From positions 1-64,000 of the forward strand of contig QCIQ01000004.1 of assembly GCA_003216595.1 (NCBI GenBank): DNA of 64,000 nt, read 5' to 3'. Under the pieces are notes generated by a model. That model saw only the letters and a list, made by a program, of their open reading frames with translations, had not been told where the DNA came from and did no database searches. Made by a program: the position numbers and the translations under genes. This DNA comes from Prochlorococcus sp. AG-402-M18. GTDB taxonomy: Bacteria; Cyanobacteriota; Cyanobacteriia; PCC-6307; Cyanobiaceae. This document shows positions 1 to 11,452 of this stretch, one piece after another. Positions within the stretch are counted from its first letter, which is position 1, and each line of letters begins with the position of its first letter.

Positions 1-1054
1 CAGTAACAGCTGCATATTCAGCACGTCCAATATCTTTTAAGTAACTATGCTCCGGTCCAACTCCTGGATAATCAAGACCTGCGCTAATAGAATGCGCCTC
101 TTCAACTTGCCCATCTTTGTCTTGTAGTAAGAGACTCATGGCTCCATGAAGTACTCCTATCCTTCCTTCAGTAATTGTTGCTGCATGTCGACCAGTTTCT
201 ACTCCATCTCCAGCAGCTTCGACTCCAATCATTCTCACACTTTTGTCTTCGACAAAAGAATGGAATAGACCCATTGCATTCGATCCACCTCCAACACAAG
301 CTAAAAGAACATCGGGAGACCTCCCAAAAGCTTGTTTACATTGTTGCTTTGTCTCTTCTCCAATAACTGCGTGAAAATCTCTGACCAACATTGGATATGG
401 ATGTGGCCCTGCAACTGAACCGAGAATATAATGAGTTGTTTCAACATTAGTAACCCAATCACGAATAGCTTCGCTTGTTGCATCTTTGAGTGTCGCAGTC
501 CCACTTGTTACTGGTCTCACTGATGCTCCCAGCAATTCCATTCGGAATACGTTTAAGGCTTGTCTTCGCATATCTTCTTTGCCCATATAGATAATGCATT
601 CCAATCCAAAACGAGCGCAGACTGTCGCAGTCGCAACTCCATGCTGACCAGCTCCAGTCTCAGCAATAATTCTTTTTTTTCCCATCCTTATCGCAAGAAG
701 AGCTTGCCCAAGTGCATTATTTATTTTGTGAGCACCTGTGTGATTCAAGTCTTCTCTTTTAAGCCAAATCCGTGGTCCTTGTAATCTATTTTTCCTGTAA
801 TGTTCAGTTAATCTTATAGCTTCATATAGAGGAGTGGATCTTCCTACGTAAGTTTTTAGTAAATGATTCAGTTCTGAATTGAATGAAGAATCTTTCCATG
901 CTTCTTTAGCAGCTTGCTCTAATTCGATAAGGGCAGGTATTAAAGTTTCAGGAACATATTGCCCCCCGTACTTACCAAATCGACCAAGAGTATTTGGCCT
1001 TGTTAATGGAGATAAATCCGAATCTTTAAATTGTGTTGGGAGTGTACCTGTCAC
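1..1054 (-). CDS. trpB: tryptophan synthase beta subunit, 3' end truncated by window
   Basis: Reverse-strand reading from GTG at 1054 gives [53 protein letters not shown], a typical TrpB N-terminus. Frame stays open to the window edge. Missing from the ORF track because it runs off the window. Confidence 0.93.
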   Translation of the reverse strand, partial: MTGTLPTQFKDSDLSPLTRPNTLGRFGKYGGQYVPETLIPALIELEQAAKEAWKDSSFNSELNHLLKTYVGRSTPLYEAIRLTEHYRKNRLQGPRIWLKREDLNHTGAHKINNALGQALLAIRMGKKRIIAETGAGQHGVATATVCARFGLECIIYMGKEDMRRQALNVFRMELLGASVRPVTSGTATLKDATSEAIRDWVTNVETTHYILGSVAGPHPYPMLVRDFHAVIGEETKQQCKQAFGRSPDVLLACVGGGSNAMGLFHSFVEDKSVRMIGVEAAGDGVETGRHAATITEGRIGVLHGAMSLLLQDKDGQVEEAHSISAGLDYPGVGPEHSYLKDIGRAEYAAVT

Positions 1055-1094
1055 CTTAGATTAAGAAAATAGTTGCCAGCCAAAACACAAGAAA

Positions 1095-1418
1095 ATGTCT
1101 AAAGGTGGCTGGAGTGAATTTAATGACCCTCTTAAGACAATAGAGAATGACACTCAAAATAGTGTTACTCCTAAAGGAAAGCGACAAGTTCGTCTTGAAA
1201 GAACTCGATCTGGAAAGAAAGGAAAACTGGTTACTGTTATTAAAGGACTTGAATTAAAGCAAGTAGAGGCAAAGAAAATTCTTAAGAATTTAAAAATAGC
1301 TTGCGGAACAGGGGGGGCTTTGAAAGGCGATTTTTTAGAGTTACAAGGAGATCAAATATCAAAAGCTCAAGAATTTCTTTTTAAGGAGGGTTTTAGGCCA
1401 AAACAGAGTGGAGGTTAG
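1095..1418 (+). CDS. SUI1/eIF1-family (YciH-like) translation factor homolog
   Basis: 107 aa; RVRLERTRSGKKGKLVTVIKGLEL...ILKNLKIACGTGGALKGDFLELQGDQ is the SUI1 domain pattern. Confidence 0.85.
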   Translation: MSKGGWSEFNDPLKTIENDTQNSVTPKGKRQVRLERTRSGKKGKLVTVIKGLELKQVEAKKILKNLKIACGTGGALKGDFLELQGDQISKAQEFLFKEGFRPKQSGG

Positions 1419-1470
1419 GACTAAACTGTGTCGATCAACATGGAGAATAGTAAACAATTAGTCTGAATTC

Positions 1471-2106
1471 ATGGAACAAAAATCTCAAAGTCCTCTATCA
1501 AAAGCCACCAATATTGTTTGGCATCAATCTTCAGTTAATAGAGAAGCTAGATCTGATCAAAGAGGACATAGCAGTGCCATTCTTTGGTTTACAGGTCTAT
1601 CGGGTTCAGGGAAAAGCACGCTAGCCAATGCAGTAAATGTAGCTCTACACAAAAATGGTTATTCAACTTATGTTTTAGATGGTGACAACATCAGGCATGG
1701 TTTATGTAAAGACTTAGGTTTTTCTGATCATGATAGAGAAGAAAATATTAGAAGAATTGGCGAAGTCTCTAAATTGTTTCTTGACGCTGGAATAATTGTT
1801 TTAACTGCATTCGTATCGCCATTTAGAGCTGATCGCGATAATGCAAGATCATTAGTTGGAGAAAATGATTTTATAGAAATATATTGTTCAGCTGATTTAG
1901 GGGTTTGTGAAAGAAGAGATCCAAAAGGACTTTATGTTAAGGCAAGAAATGGAGATATCAAAGATTTTACTGGAATCTCAAGTCCTTATGAAGATCCTCA
2001 GTCTCCAGAATTGAAAATTGATACTGGAAATCTAGAGATTGATAAGTGTGTAGACATAGTTACTAACTTGCTTGTGAAGAAAAAGATTATTTCAAAAATT
2101 TCTTAG
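1471..2106 (+). CDS. cysC: adenylylsulfate kinase
   Basis: P-loop GLSGSGKST, LDGDNIRHGLCKDLGFS, typical APS kinase. Confidence 0.93.
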   Translation: MEQKSQSPLSKATNIVWHQSSVNREARSDQRGHSSAILWFTGLSGSGKSTLANAVNVALHKNGYSTYVLDGDNIRHGLCKDLGFSDHDREENIRRIGEVSKLFLDAGIIVLTAFVSPFRADRDNARSLVGENDFIEIYCSADLGVCERRDPKGLYVKARNGDIKDFTGISSPYEDPQSPELKIDTGNLEIDKCVDIVTNLLVKKKIISKIS

Positions 2107-2130
2107 TAAATTTAGTAATGAATTTTACGT

Positions 2131-2670
2131 TCATGATATTTTTTCTAGATAAGTTTTAGTTCCAATCTCTTTAAGTTTTTGATCTTTTTTTACGACAAGG
2201 TCGTGAAGCTCAGATCTGTAGGTTTTTAATTTATTTGTTAATTCAGTATTGTTAACTGCCAAAATTTGAGTAGCTAAAAGGCCAGCATTTAGGCCTCCTG
2301 CAATGGCAACCGTTGCTACTGGGATCCCTGAGGGCATTTGCAATATTGAATACATAGAATCTATTCCTGAAAGCGCCTTGCTTTTGACGGGAACTCCTAT
2401 CACTGGAAGGGTCGTAAGCGATGCGATCATTCCAGGTAAATGAGCAGCCCCTCCAGCCCCTGCAATTATGACTCCAAAACCATTTGATTCTGCCATTTGA
2501 GCAAAATCCATCATTTCTTTTGGAGTTCTATGAGCAGATAAGATCCTTACTTCATTAGATATGCCAAATTGATCTAGAATTGCAACCGCAGGCTGAAGAG
2601 TTTTAAGATCTGAATCACTACCCATTACTACTGCCACTTCCTTAAATGTATTAGCTTCGGTTAAAGACAA
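2131..2670 (-). CDS. purE: N5-carboxyaminoimidazole ribonucleotide mutase
   Basis: VMGSDSDLKTL, SAHRTPKEM, IAGAGGAAHLPGM motifs. Confidence 0.95.
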   Translation of the reverse strand: MSLTEANTFKEVAVVMGSDSDLKTLQPAVAILDQFGISNEVRILSAHRTPKEMMDFAQMAESNGFGVIIAGAGGAAHLPGMIASLTTLPVIGVPVKSKALSGIDSMYSILQMPSGIPVATVAIAGGLNAGLLATQILAVNNTELTNKLKTYRSELHDLVVKKDQKLKEIGTKTYLEKIS

Positions 2671-2749
2671 TTCTCAATTTTATAAATCTCATTCTTAATA
2701 ATGCCAATTATTTATGAATCCTGCATTAATTATTTTTAGTTTTTAAGAA

Positions 2750-3910
2750 ATGAGAAAAATTACAAACATTAAATTACCTCAACCAGATAAAAGCGAAGAT
2801 GAAAATAGTTTATTCACACTTGTTTTAGATGAACATGGAATTATTCTCTCGATTGATAAAAGTTCCAATAGAAAATCAATTTATGACGAAGATTGGTGTG
2901 GTGATTGGCTAAGTCCAAGAGCGATTGATCTTCAAATAAATGGAGGTTTAGGGATCTCATTTACAGATTTAACTTTTAATGAAATACCTAAATTATTAAC
3001 ATTGCTTGATCGACTTTGGCTTGATGGAGTGGAAGGAATTTGTCCAACTTTTGTTAGTTGTTCTCGAGATCAATTCCAATTAGGAATGAAGGTCTTAAAG
3101 GAAGCTAAAAAACATATCTCAAAAAATAGATGTCGACTTCTTGGTGCTCATATGGAAGGACCTTTTTTATGCGAATCATATTCTGGAGCACATGATATAG
3201 AAAGTATTTGCAAGCCAAGTATTTCTGCTTTAAATAAGAGAATAAAGGGATTTGAAGACGACATAGCATTAATGACATTGGCTCCAGAATTACAAGGTTC
3301 TTTTGATGTCATTTCTCGTCTAAGAGAATTAAATATCGTGATCTCCTTGGGACATTCTTCAGCTGATTTTGATTCGGCGATGAATGCTTTTAATAATGGA
3401 GTGACCATGGTTACACATACTTTTAATGCAATGAAAGGTTTACATCATCGAGCTATTGGACCTATCGGAGCGGCTTTAAGAAGAGACGATGTCTTCTTGG
3501 GACTGATTGCTGATGGTGTTCATGTTCATGCAGATATGATTAGACTTTTAAAGATACTTGCACCAAAGCAAATTGTCTTAGTTAGTGATGCAATATCAGC
3601 TTATGGTTTAGGAGATGGATCGTTCAATTGGGATAAACGTTTGATAACGGTAGAAAATGGTTTATGCAGACTTCCAAATGGAACAATTGCAGGATCTACT
3701 GTGCCTTTACTAAATACATGCAAAAAAATAGCCAAATGGATTAATGACCCTTCTGCTGCTATTTGGATGGGAACACTTGCTCCACGCATGGTATTAAGTC
3801 AGAACAAAATGACTTCAAAATCTTTTTTTATTGGAAAAAATATTCAGTCTTTACTTCGATGGAAAATGAATTCTTGTAATCAACAGTTGTCTTGGCATAT
3901 GGCTGCGTAA
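2750..3910 (+). CDS. nagA: N-acetylglucosamine-6-phosphate deacetylase
   Basis: DLQINGGLGISF, GAHMEGPFL, LGHSSADF, THTFNAMKGLHHR, VSDAISAYG motifs. Confidence 0.9.
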   Translation: MRKITNIKLPQPDKSEDENSLFTLVLDEHGIILSIDKSSNRKSIYDEDWCGDWLSPRAIDLQINGGLGISFTDLTFNEIPKLLTLLDRLWLDGVEGICPTFVSCSRDQFQLGMKVLKEAKKHISKNRCRLLGAHMEGPFLCESYSGAHDIESICKPSISALNKRIKGFEDDIALMTLAPELQGSFDVISRLRELNIVISLGHSSADFDSAMNAFNNGVTMVTHTFNAMKGLHHRAIGPIGAALRRDDVFLGLIADGVHVHADMIRLLKILAPKQIVLVSDAISAYGLGDGSFNWDKRLITVENGLCRLPNGTIAGSTVPLLNTCKKIAKWINDPSAAIWMGTLAPRMVLSQNKMTSKSFFIGKNIQSLLRWKMNSCNQQLSWHMAA

Positions 3911-3938
3911 GATTGGTAAGAGGTAATTATCTGATTAA

Positions 3939-4640
3939 ATGACAACGCAAATTGAGAACAACGAAAAGGCGGAAGTCACGGAATATTTTAATGGGACTGG
4001 GTTTGATAGATGGAATCGAATATATAGCGAAAGTGATGATGTAAATAAAGTGCAAAAAAATATAAGGATCGGTCACCAAAAGACAGTTGATGATGTAATT
4101 AGTTGGTTGAAAGACTATGACAATATCAAGGATAAAAGTTTCTGTGATGCTGGTTGCGGTGTTGGTAGTTTAAGTATTCCATTGGCAAAATTGGGTGCTA
4201 AATCGATTCATTTAAGTGATATTTCTGAAGCGATGATAAATGAGACAAAAAGTAGGGCAAAGGAAGCAGGTTTGGACTTAAATAAGTTGAATTTTCGAAC
4301 AGCTGATTTAGAGAATTTAAAAGGTTCATTTAATACGGTTATTTGCTTAGATGTTTTCATTCACTACCCTCAACAGGAGGCTGAAGCAATGGTGAAACAT
4401 CTTTGTAAATTATCTGATGAGAGATTAATTGTTAGCTTTGCACCCTATACTCCTTTACTAGCCCTTTTGAAAGGTATTGGTCAACTATTCCCTGGACCAA
4501 GTAAAACTACTCGGGCATATACATTAAGGGAGACCGGAATTATCGAAGCTGCAAAACAATCTGGCTTTAAAGTGGTCAAAAGCAAGTTGAATCAAGCTCC
4601 TTTCTATTTCTCGAAACTAATAGAATTTGTGAAATCTTAG
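3939..4640 (+). CDS. chlM: Mg-protoporphyrin IX methyltransferase
   Basis: EYFNGTGFDRWNRIY and SAM motif DAGCGVGSLSIPLAKLGA typical of ChlM. Confidence 0.92.
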   Translation: MTTQIENNEKAEVTEYFNGTGFDRWNRIYSESDDVNKVQKNIRIGHQKTVDDVISWLKDYDNIKDKSFCDAGCGVGSLSIPLAKLGAKSIHLSDISEAMINETKSRAKEAGLDLNKLNFRTADLENLKGSFNTVICLDVFIHYPQQEAEAMVKHLCKLSDERLIVSFAPYTPLLALLKGIGQLFPGPSKTTRAYTLRETGIIEAAKQSGFKVVKSKLNQAPFYFSKLIEFVKS

Positions 4641-4672
4641 AGTACTGAAATTCTTAATTTTCAAAAAAACAT

Positions 4673-5401
4673 TTAGGTAACTAAATGATTTTCAAGTGCA
4701 TATCTAACTAATTCTGTTCTACTAGAAGTACCGGTTTTAATAAATAAACGACTCACATATTTCTCCACATTGCGGATAGAAGTCTCAAGTTGTCTTGCAA
4801 TTTCTTTATTCATTAAACCTTCCGCTACTAGTTGCAAAACGCTTGCCTCTCTTGGGGTGAAATTAGGAATCGAATCATCTTTCCGTGAGTTATTTTTGTC
4901 CCCATGGCTAAGCATTGATTTGATTTCTGTAATCTGTTTTGCCATTTGGCCAACATCAGCATTCGCAAATCTGGCTGCTTCAGTTAATAATCGCTCTTGC
5001 CGCTGAACTACATTCTTAACTCTTGCAACTAGCTCATCGGGATCAAATGGTTTTGGCATGTAGTCGTCTACGCCTGCTTGATACCCTTGAGTTCTATCAG
5101 CAGTCATACCCTTAGCAGTAAGGAAAATGACAGGTGTACCTCCAAGTCTTTCATCTGCTCTGATTTTTTTTAAAAGCCCATAACCATCGCATATAGGCAT
5201 CATAACGTCACTGATAATTACATCAGGAATCATTTTTTGAGCTTTTTCCCATCCCTCTTCTCCATCTACAGCGGTTGTAACTTGAAATCCTTCATCTTCA
5301 AGATAAGCCTGAACAGCAGTTCTTAAACCAGGCTCGTCATCGACAAGTAATATCCTTGAAGTCTGAGGAACTTCTTGTGTTGATGGATTTGGGTCACTCA
5401 T
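4673..5401 (-). CDS. two-component response regulator, REC + LuxR-type HTH
   Basis: ILLVDDEPGLRTAVQAYLEDEGF receiver; FTPREASVLQLVAEGLMNKEIARQLETSIRNVEKYVSRLFIKTGTSSRTELVRYA HTH. Confidence 0.88.
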   Translation of the reverse strand: MSDPNPSTQEVPQTSRILLVDDEPGLRTAVQAYLEDEGFQVTTAVDGEEGWEKAQKMIPDVIISDVMMPICDGYGLLKKIRADERLGGTPVIFLTAKGMTADRTQGYQAGVDDYMPKPFDPDELVARVKNVVQRQERLLTEAARFANADVGQMAKQITEIKSMLSHGDKNNSRKDDSIPNFTPREASVLQLVAEGLMNKEIARQLETSIRNVEKYVSRLFIKTGTSSRTELVRYALENHLVT

Positions 5402-5479
5402 AAAAATTGGACTTATAGAGTTTTTAAAGATGATATTAACCTTTATTCCTCTCTATTATTTAGCTCAACGAATGAATCA

Positions 5480-6628
5480 ATGGATAATAATTATCTGATT
5501 TTTGATTTTCAGTCCTCAACACCATGTTGTACGAGGGTCGTTGAGGAGATGGCTCCTTATTGGAATGAGTTGTGGGGTAATCCCTCTAATAATAATAATC
5601 GATCCGGTGTTTTTGCTTCAGCTGCTGTAGAAGTATCTCGTGAAAAAATAGCTTCATATTTGAATATCGAGCCTAAAAGATTAATTTTCACGAGTGGGGC
5701 AACAGAAGCGAATAATTTGGGTTTAGTTGGACATGCAAGAGCTAAAGCACAACTCATTGGAAAACCTGGACACATAATTACCGTTTCAACTGAACATCAT
5801 GCAGTCCTTGATCCGCTTAGGCAGCTTCAAACAGAAGGGTTCCGTTTGTCAGAATTACAACCGAATAAAGATGGCTTAATCAATATTCAACAACTTTCTG
5901 AAGCTGTTGAAAAAGATACTTTTTTGGTTAGCGTAATGGCTGCAAATAATGAGATAGGTGTTTTGCAACCTATTGCTGAAATTGGCTCTTTTTGTAAGAG
6001 AAAGGGAATCGCTTTTCACACTGATGCCGCTCAAGCCTTGGGATATTTAGATTTAGACCCCGATGAATCTCGCATTGATTTGATGAGCTTGAGTGCTCAC
6101 AAAATCTATGGCCCTAAAGGTATTGGTGCTTTGGTGATTAGGGAAGGATTCCCTCTTGTACCATCTCAATATGGAGGAGGTCAGGAGCTTGGATTAAGAT
6201 CTGGCACGCTTCCTGTCCCTTTAATTGTTGGCTTTGCAAAAGCAGTCGAAATAACAAAAAATGATCAGGATCAAAGGAATAAGAGACTTTTATTTTTTAG
6301 AAACTTATTGTTAAGCGGATTAAAAAAGAATATTTCTGGATTGATCGTTAATGGATCTATCGATAAAAGATTGCCTCATAATCTCAATATCACTTTCCCT
6401 GGTGTGAAGGGAAGTCAATTGCATGGTCAATTAAGAAGGTTTATTTTCTGTACTAGTGGTTCAGCTTGCAGTAATGGTGAAGCTTCTCATGTTCTGAAGG
6501 AGATAGGGCTCTGCAAAAAAGATGCAGAAGCATCAATAAGGATGAGTATTGGGAGAAATACTACTGAGAAAGATATCAAAGAGGCTATTGAGATTATTAC
6601 AAATATAGTGATTAATCTTAGAAAATAA
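5480..6628 (+). CDS. cysteine desulfurase family (NifS/IscS-like)
   Basis: DFQSSTPC, TSGATEANNLGLVG, HHAVLDPL, HTDAAQALG, LSAHKIYGPKGIGAL, CTSGSACSNGEASHVL. Confidence 0.92.
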   Translation: MDNNYLIFDFQSSTPCCTRVVEEMAPYWNELWGNPSNNNNRSGVFASAAVEVSREKIASYLNIEPKRLIFTSGATEANNLGLVGHARAKAQLIGKPGHIITVSTEHHAVLDPLRQLQTEGFRLSELQPNKDGLINIQQLSEAVEKDTFLVSVMAANNEIGVLQPIAEIGSFCKRKGIAFHTDAAQALGYLDLDPDESRIDLMSLSAHKIYGPKGIGALVIREGFPLVPSQYGGGQELGLRSGTLPVPLIVGFAKAVEITKNDQDQRNKRLLFFRNLLLSGLKKNISGLIVNGSIDKRLPHNLNITFPGVKGSQLHGQLRRFIFCTSGSACSNGEASHVLKEIGLCKKDAEASIRMSIGRNTTEKDIKEAIEIITNIVINLRK

Positions 6629-6640
6629 GTGAAGTCTATT

Positions 6641-7549
6641 TTAGAATTTCTTTGCAGAAATTCTTAACTTTGCACTTTTACTTCTTGGATTTAATTCTAT
6701 CTCTTGAGGGCTTGCTCTCAAGGGCTTTTTAGATAGTACTTTTAATCTATTGTCAGTTTTAAAGCTCGATTTGACTCTTCTATCTTCTAGTGAATGAAAA
6801 CTCATTACCATAAATAGTCCATCCTCTACCAACCAGTTTGGAGCTTTTTCTAAAAAGCTATCAAGCGATTCTAATTCATTATTAACAGCTATCCTTAAAG
6901 CCTGAAAAGTTCTAGTTGAAGGATGAATTCTGCCATGTCTTTGCTTGGGTGGAAAACAACCAGCAATTGCATAAGAAAGAGCTTTAGTTCCACTGTATGC
7001 TCCATTTTCTGTAAGATCATTTTTGATTTTTCTTGCAATACGTCTAGAACGTTTTTCTTCTCCTAAGTTGTATATTAAATTCGCTAAATCCTGTTCAGAT
7101 AGAGTGTCAATAAGTTCGGCTGCACTTAGACCTTTATCAGGATTCATTCTCATATCTACCGGACCATCTAAACGAAAGCTAAAACCTCTTGAAGGCTCAT
7201 CAAGTTGATGACTACTAACTCCAAGATCCGCTAAGACGCAAATGGCTTGATCGTTAGGTGAAAAGTCTGCGAAGTTTGTAGAGATTATTTCTATTCTTGT
7301 TCCGAACTTTATTAATCTTTTTGATGCTGCTTCTCTGGCCATTGGATCTTGATCAAGCCCAATGATTTTGATTCCTGGGAAATTCTCCAGTATTTGAGCT
7401 GAATGGCCCCCTCCACCAATGGTGGAATCAATAATTAATCCTTGTTTTGTTAATTCACTTGGTAATTTCTTTAGTGATTGAATTATTTCTTTTCCCATTA
7501 TTGGGACATGATTAAAGTTAGAACTTGAACTAATTGGCCCTTCTTTCAT
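6641..7549 (-). CDS. rsmH: 16S rRNA (cytosine1402-N4)-methyltransferase
   Basis: [53 protein letters not shown]. Confidence 0.95.
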   Translation of the reverse strand: MKEGPISSSSNFNHVPIMGKEIIQSLKKLPSELTKQGLIIDSTIGGGGHSAQILENFPGIKIIGLDQDPMAREAASKRLIKFGTRIEIISTNFADFSPNDQAICVLADLGVSSHQLDEPSRGFSFRLDGPVDMRMNPDKGLSAAELIDTLSEQDLANLIYNLGEEKRSRRIARKIKNDLTENGAYSGTKALSYAIAGCFPPKQRHGRIHPSTRTFQALRIAVNNELESLDSFLEKAPNWLVEDGLFMVMSFHSLEDRRVKSSFKTDNRLKVLSKKPLRASPQEIELNPRSKSAKLRISAKKF

Positions 7550-7590
7550 AAGTTTTCACTAGTATTTAGACATTGCTTTGGTTGGGCCCA

Positions 7591-8775
7591 ATGACGCAGC
7601 TTGAAACGCGTACGGAGCCAATGGTGGTCAACTTTGGGCCACATCATCCATCAATGCATGGGGTGTTGCGGTTGGTCGTAACCCTTGATGGAGAGGATGT
7701 TGTTGATTGTGAACCAGTTATTGGTTACTTGCATAGAGGGATGGAGAAAATTGCTGAGAATAGAACAAACGTCATGTTTGTTCCTTACGTGAGCCGCATG
7801 GATTATGCGGCTGGGATGTTTTATGAAGCCATTGTTGTTAATGCCCCTGAGCGTTTAGCAAATATAAAGGTACCTAAGAGAGCAAGTTATATCAGAGTGA
7901 TAATGCTTGAGTTGAATAGGATCGCTAACCATTTGCTATGGCTAGGACCATTTTTGGCAGATGTCGGGGCTCAAACTCCTTTCTTCTATATTTTTAGAGA
8001 AAGGGAGATGATTTACGATTTATGGGAGGCTGCAACTGGTCAAAGATTGATTAATAATAATTATTTTCGTATTGGTGGCGTTGCATGTGATTTACCTTGG
8101 GGTTGGCTAGAAAAATGCAAAGATTTTTGTGATTGGTTCGGTCCAAAAATTGATGAGTATGAAAAATTGATCACTAATAACCCTATTTTTCGTAGACGTA
8201 TAGAAGGTTTAGGAGTTATAGGAAAAGAGCAAGCGATTAACTGGAGTCTTTCTGGTCCAATGCTTCGGGCTGCAGGTGTTCCATGGGATTTGAGAAAGGT
8301 AGATCATTATGAGTGTTATGACGATTTTGAATGGGATATTGCATGGGAGAAAGAGGGGGATTGTTATGCAAGATATAGAGTTCGTATTGAAGAAATGAGA
8401 CAGTCATTAAAAATATTACGACAAGCTTGTGAGATGATTCCAGGCGGGGCAACAGAAAATCTTGAGGCAAAAAGGACAGTTGAGGGAAAAAAAGGTGATA
8501 TGTCAGGCTTTGATTATCAATATGTAGCTAAGAAGGTTGCACCTACTTTTAAGATTCCAAATGGTGAATTATACACACGGCTTGAGTCTGGGAAAGGAGA
8601 GATAGGAGTATTTATTCAAGGTAATAATGATGTAACACCTTGGCGGTTTAAAATTAGAGCGGCTGATTCGAATAATTTGCAGATACTTCCTCACATACTG
8701 AAGGGGGCTAAGGTCGCTGACATAATGGCTATCTTAGGTTCCATTGATGTGATTATGGGTTCTGTTGATAGATAG
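7591..8775 (+). CDS. ndhH: NAD(P)H-quinone oxidoreductase subunit H
   Basis: ORF track begins at a TTG at 7573; likely start is ATG at 7591 ([28 protein letters not shown]). Confidence 0.95.
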   Translation: MTQLETRTEPMVVNFGPHHPSMHGVLRLVVTLDGEDVVDCEPVIGYLHRGMEKIAENRTNVMFVPYVSRMDYAAGMFYEAIVVNAPERLANIKVPKRASYIRVIMLELNRIANHLLWLGPFLADVGAQTPFFYIFREREMIYDLWEAATGQRLINNNYFRIGGVACDLPWGWLEKCKDFCDWFGPKIDEYEKLITNNPIFRRRIEGLGVIGKEQAINWSLSGPMLRAAGVPWDLRKVDHYECYDDFEWDIAWEKEGDCYARYRVRIEEMRQSLKILRQACEMIPGGATENLEAKRTVEGKKGDMSGFDYQYVAKKVAPTFKIPNGELYTRLESGKGEIGVFIQGNNDVTPWRFKIRAADSNNLQILPHILKGAKVADIMAILGSIDVIMGSVDR

Positions 8776-8780
8776 GTTCT

Positions 8781-9233
8781 TTGGAAAAGCGTAATCCTAG
8801 AGAATGGTTATGTTTGAAACGAACAGTTCGTTTTGGTGAGACAGATGCTGCTGGAGTGGTACATTTTCTTGAATTATTCAGATGGTGTCATGAAACTTGG
8901 GAAGCAAGTTTAGAAAAATATGGAATAGTTTTACAAGAAATTTTTCCTACAAGCCAAAGCAATACAAGCCAACTGGATGTAGCTTTGCCAGTTGTTCATT
9001 GTGAAGCAAATTATTTTCAACCACTTTATATTGGAGATACTATTAATATCGAACTAAATCCAGAGAAGATAAATGACTCTTCATTTGTACTTCGATTTGA
9101 ATTAAAAAAAAATGGTGAGAAAATTGGCTCGGCAAAAATAAAACATGTATCGATTAATCCTGTTACAAGAGACATATGTGCATTATCTAAGCAAATAAAT
9201 TTGTGGCTTCATGAATCTAGTTTGAATTTTTAG
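8781..9233 (+). CDS. 1,4-dihydroxy-2-naphthoyl-CoA thioesterase (hotdog fold)
   Basis: VRFGETDAAGVVHFLELFRWCHETWE 4HBT active-site pattern; located in a men cluster; TTG start. Confidence 0.85.
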   Translation: MEKRNPREWLCLKRTVRFGETDAAGVVHFLELFRWCHETWEASLEKYGIVLQEIFPTSQSNTSQLDVALPVVHCEANYFQPLYIGDTINIELNPEKINDSSFVLRFELKKNGEKIGSAKIKHVSINPVTRDICALSKQINLWLHESSLNF

Positions 9234-10465
9234 TTAATAGGTCTATTAAAGGCTATCCAATCTTGCCATTTTTTGATTTCCCATTTTTTATTGATATTTC
9301 TTGAAAGTTTTGGACAATCGTACCAGTTCATTGGTTTTTTGGATGGTTGCCAGTCTACAATGAGATCAGTCAGAAGTGAGATAATTGAATATCTGTTGAT
9401 TTCTTTTTCTTTGAATTTAGTTAAGGCAACTAACCGTTGTCCCCATTTTTTATCACTAACTCCAAGTACAAAAATGTCTTTAATTGGGAGTTGATTTTTC
9501 GAGATTATTTTCATTAATTCCATTTCGATATCTTCTGGGAAAATCGTTTCACCACCAGAATTTATGGCTGAATCTCTTCTGCCCAGGATTTGTATTGCTT
9601 TTCTATTTTTGAGAGTGATATATTGCGCTAAATCGCCTGCTTCCCACCATCCATTTGTGTCTGTAATTGATTCGAATTTATCATTCTTCCATTTTGAAAT
9701 TGCAATCCTACGAGTTTTAATCTTAAGGGAATTTCTTTTGTTGATTTCTATCTCAACATCTTGGAGAGGGAACCCAACACTATTACTTCCTTTTAAAAAA
9801 TCGTTGGGACTCAGGCAAGTCACCATTGCAACCGTTTCGGTAGCTCCATAACAAGGAGCTAAATTAATAGACTTTCTTCGCGCTTTGTCGGCAAGATCTG
9901 TGGAGATCATGGCCCCTCCAACCCAGATTATATCTAGAGATTGAAGCCATCTCAAACCATCAGAATCATCAATCAAAGACGATAATTGAGTTGGAACTAG
10001 GGATGTAATTAATGGACGTCTATATTTATTAGTTAATGCTTCACTAAACTGCTTAAGTTGAAGTGGTTTATGCATTAAAGAAGGTGAAATCCAGTGATGC
10101 TTCGATCGCCATGTGCGATGTCGCCACCAAGGCATGAAACCACTTATATGGTGTAAAGGTAGTGAATTGAGAATGATGCATTCATTTGGCTTAAGGCCAT
10201 GATTCTTTAACCAATTTCCGGTTGCTAAAGCCGAATTAGTTAGATTTTTAATTGATTGTAAACAAAGATTTGGTCCTCCAATGCTCCCCCCGCTTGAAAT
10301 GATGATTCCTTCTCCTTCTGGTAAAGTTGACGATGTTGGAATTTTCGTTTGATCTTTTGGAGGTGCTAGATATACCCAGTTATGTTTTTCAAAATTCTTC
10401 AAAATTTCTTTTGAACAGTCAAGGTGTTGTTCAGGAATACATTTTACAACTGCAATTTTGTTCAT
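9230..10465 (-). CDS. menE: O-succinylbenzoate-CoA ligase
   Basis: AMP-binding signatures (IISSGGSIGGPN, CYGATETVAMV, GWWEAGDLAQ, GRRDSAINSGGETIFPEDIE); adjacent to menC/menA. Confidence 0.88.
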   Translation of the reverse strand: MNKIAVVKCIPEQHLDCSKEILKNFEKHNWVYLAPPKDQTKIPTSSTLPEGEGIIISSGGSIGGPNLCLQSIKNLTNSALATGNWLKNHGLKPNECIILNSLPLHHISGFMPWWRHRTWRSKHHWISPSLMHKPLQLKQFSEALTNKYRRPLITSLVPTQLSSLIDDSDGLRWLQSLDIIWVGGAMISTDLADKARRKSINLAPCYGATETVAMVTCLSPNDFLKGSNSVGFPLQDVEIEINKRNSLKIKTRRIAISKWKNDKFESITDTNGWWEAGDLAQYITLKNRKAIQILGRRDSAINSGGETIFPEDIEMELMKIISKNQLPIKDIFVLGVSDKKWGQRLVALTKFKEKEINRYSIISLLTDLIVDWQPSKKPMNWYDCPKLSRNINKKWEIKKWQDWIAFNRPIN

Positions 10466-11433
10466 ACGGCTTCCCAGACTAATTTTGGATTGTTGTTAAA
10501 GAGTGGGCCTTTGGGGCACCATCCAGGTGCAAGTCCAGGAGCACAATGATTTCCCTCTTTGACTTGCCTTGCAGCGAGGTGATTAATCCACCTTCTCCCA
10601 ATACCAGTTTCAAAAGCTGTGCTTATGACTGTTTGACTATCTTCTTGTTCTATTTCTTTTAACAGTAATCTAGGATCACCATCTAGTGCAGGGCGACGTA
10701 TTTGCCAACTTTTCCATGTTTTTCGTAAATATGGAAATTCAACCAAAGATTCATCTAATGCGATTGGAATTTGATTGGCTAATGAAAATAAACCTTCAAT
10801 ATCTTTTGATGGGAGTGGCTGTTCAATCCATTCCAACCGAGGTTCGTTTTTGAGTTCGTTAATCCATTCTTGCGCTTTTTGGCGACTCCATCCTCCATTT
10901 GGATCAATTCTAAGTTTAAAATTCTTTGGTAAAATATCTAAGATTTTTTGTAATGTTTTCTCTTCCTTAAAGTTATTTTCTTGGTGAGATACTTTCCATT
11001 TTATTGTACAAGAACTTTTCTTATCATTTGATCCATCTACATATTTCACTATTGACTCTAATGGATCAATATCTGTAGGTAAAAGATAAGCTGATTTTGC
11101 GCTGTCAAAACCTTCAAAATTTAACTTACTTTTAGTGAGATTTTCTAAATCGGCTAAGCAGGTTCCTAGTCCGAAAGCAAGTGCTCCTGGCAATTCACAT
11201 AAATAATTTTCTATTGAATCTTTTGTAGTTTGTCTCCCAATAAAATCGAGACTTTCGATACTTCTTTGTAATTCCTTTTTCTCAATAGGTGATACTTCAC
11301 CCCATCCGTAATTTCCATCTGAGTCTTTTATTTGCAATAATAAACCTACCTTGTTTCGAATACTTCCTTGCGATGTTATTAATTTTCTTGTTAGTTGAAA
11401 TGAAAATGGCTTGATATTAATTATTAATTTCAT
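10462..11433 (-). CDS. menC: o-succinylbenzoate synthase (enolase superfamily)
   Basis: GWGEVSPI, RIDPNGGWS, EWIEQPL, ALDESLVE motifs; neighbours menE/menA. Confidence 0.88.
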   Translation of the reverse strand: MKLIINIKPFSFQLTRKLITSQGSIRNKVGLLLQIKDSDGNYGWGEVSPIEKKELQRSIESLDFIGRQTTKDSIENYLCELPGALAFGLGTCLADLENLTKSKLNFEGFDSAKSAYLLPTDIDPLESIVKYVDGSNDKKSSCTIKWKVSHQENNFKEEKTLQKILDILPKNFKLRIDPNGGWSRQKAQEWINELKNEPRLEWIEQPLPSKDIEGLFSLANQIPIALDESLVEFPYLRKTWKSWQIRRPALDGDPRLLLKEIEQEDSQTVISTAFETGIGRRWINHLAARQVKEGNHCAPGLAPGWCPKGPLFNNNPKLVWEAV

Positions 11434-11452
11434 GATTCAAAAAAATCAAAAA

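Noticed and set aside
175-784. Several short ORFs on both strands at the window start
   Set aside because: All fall within trpB on the minus strand, which the track could not report because it leaves the window.
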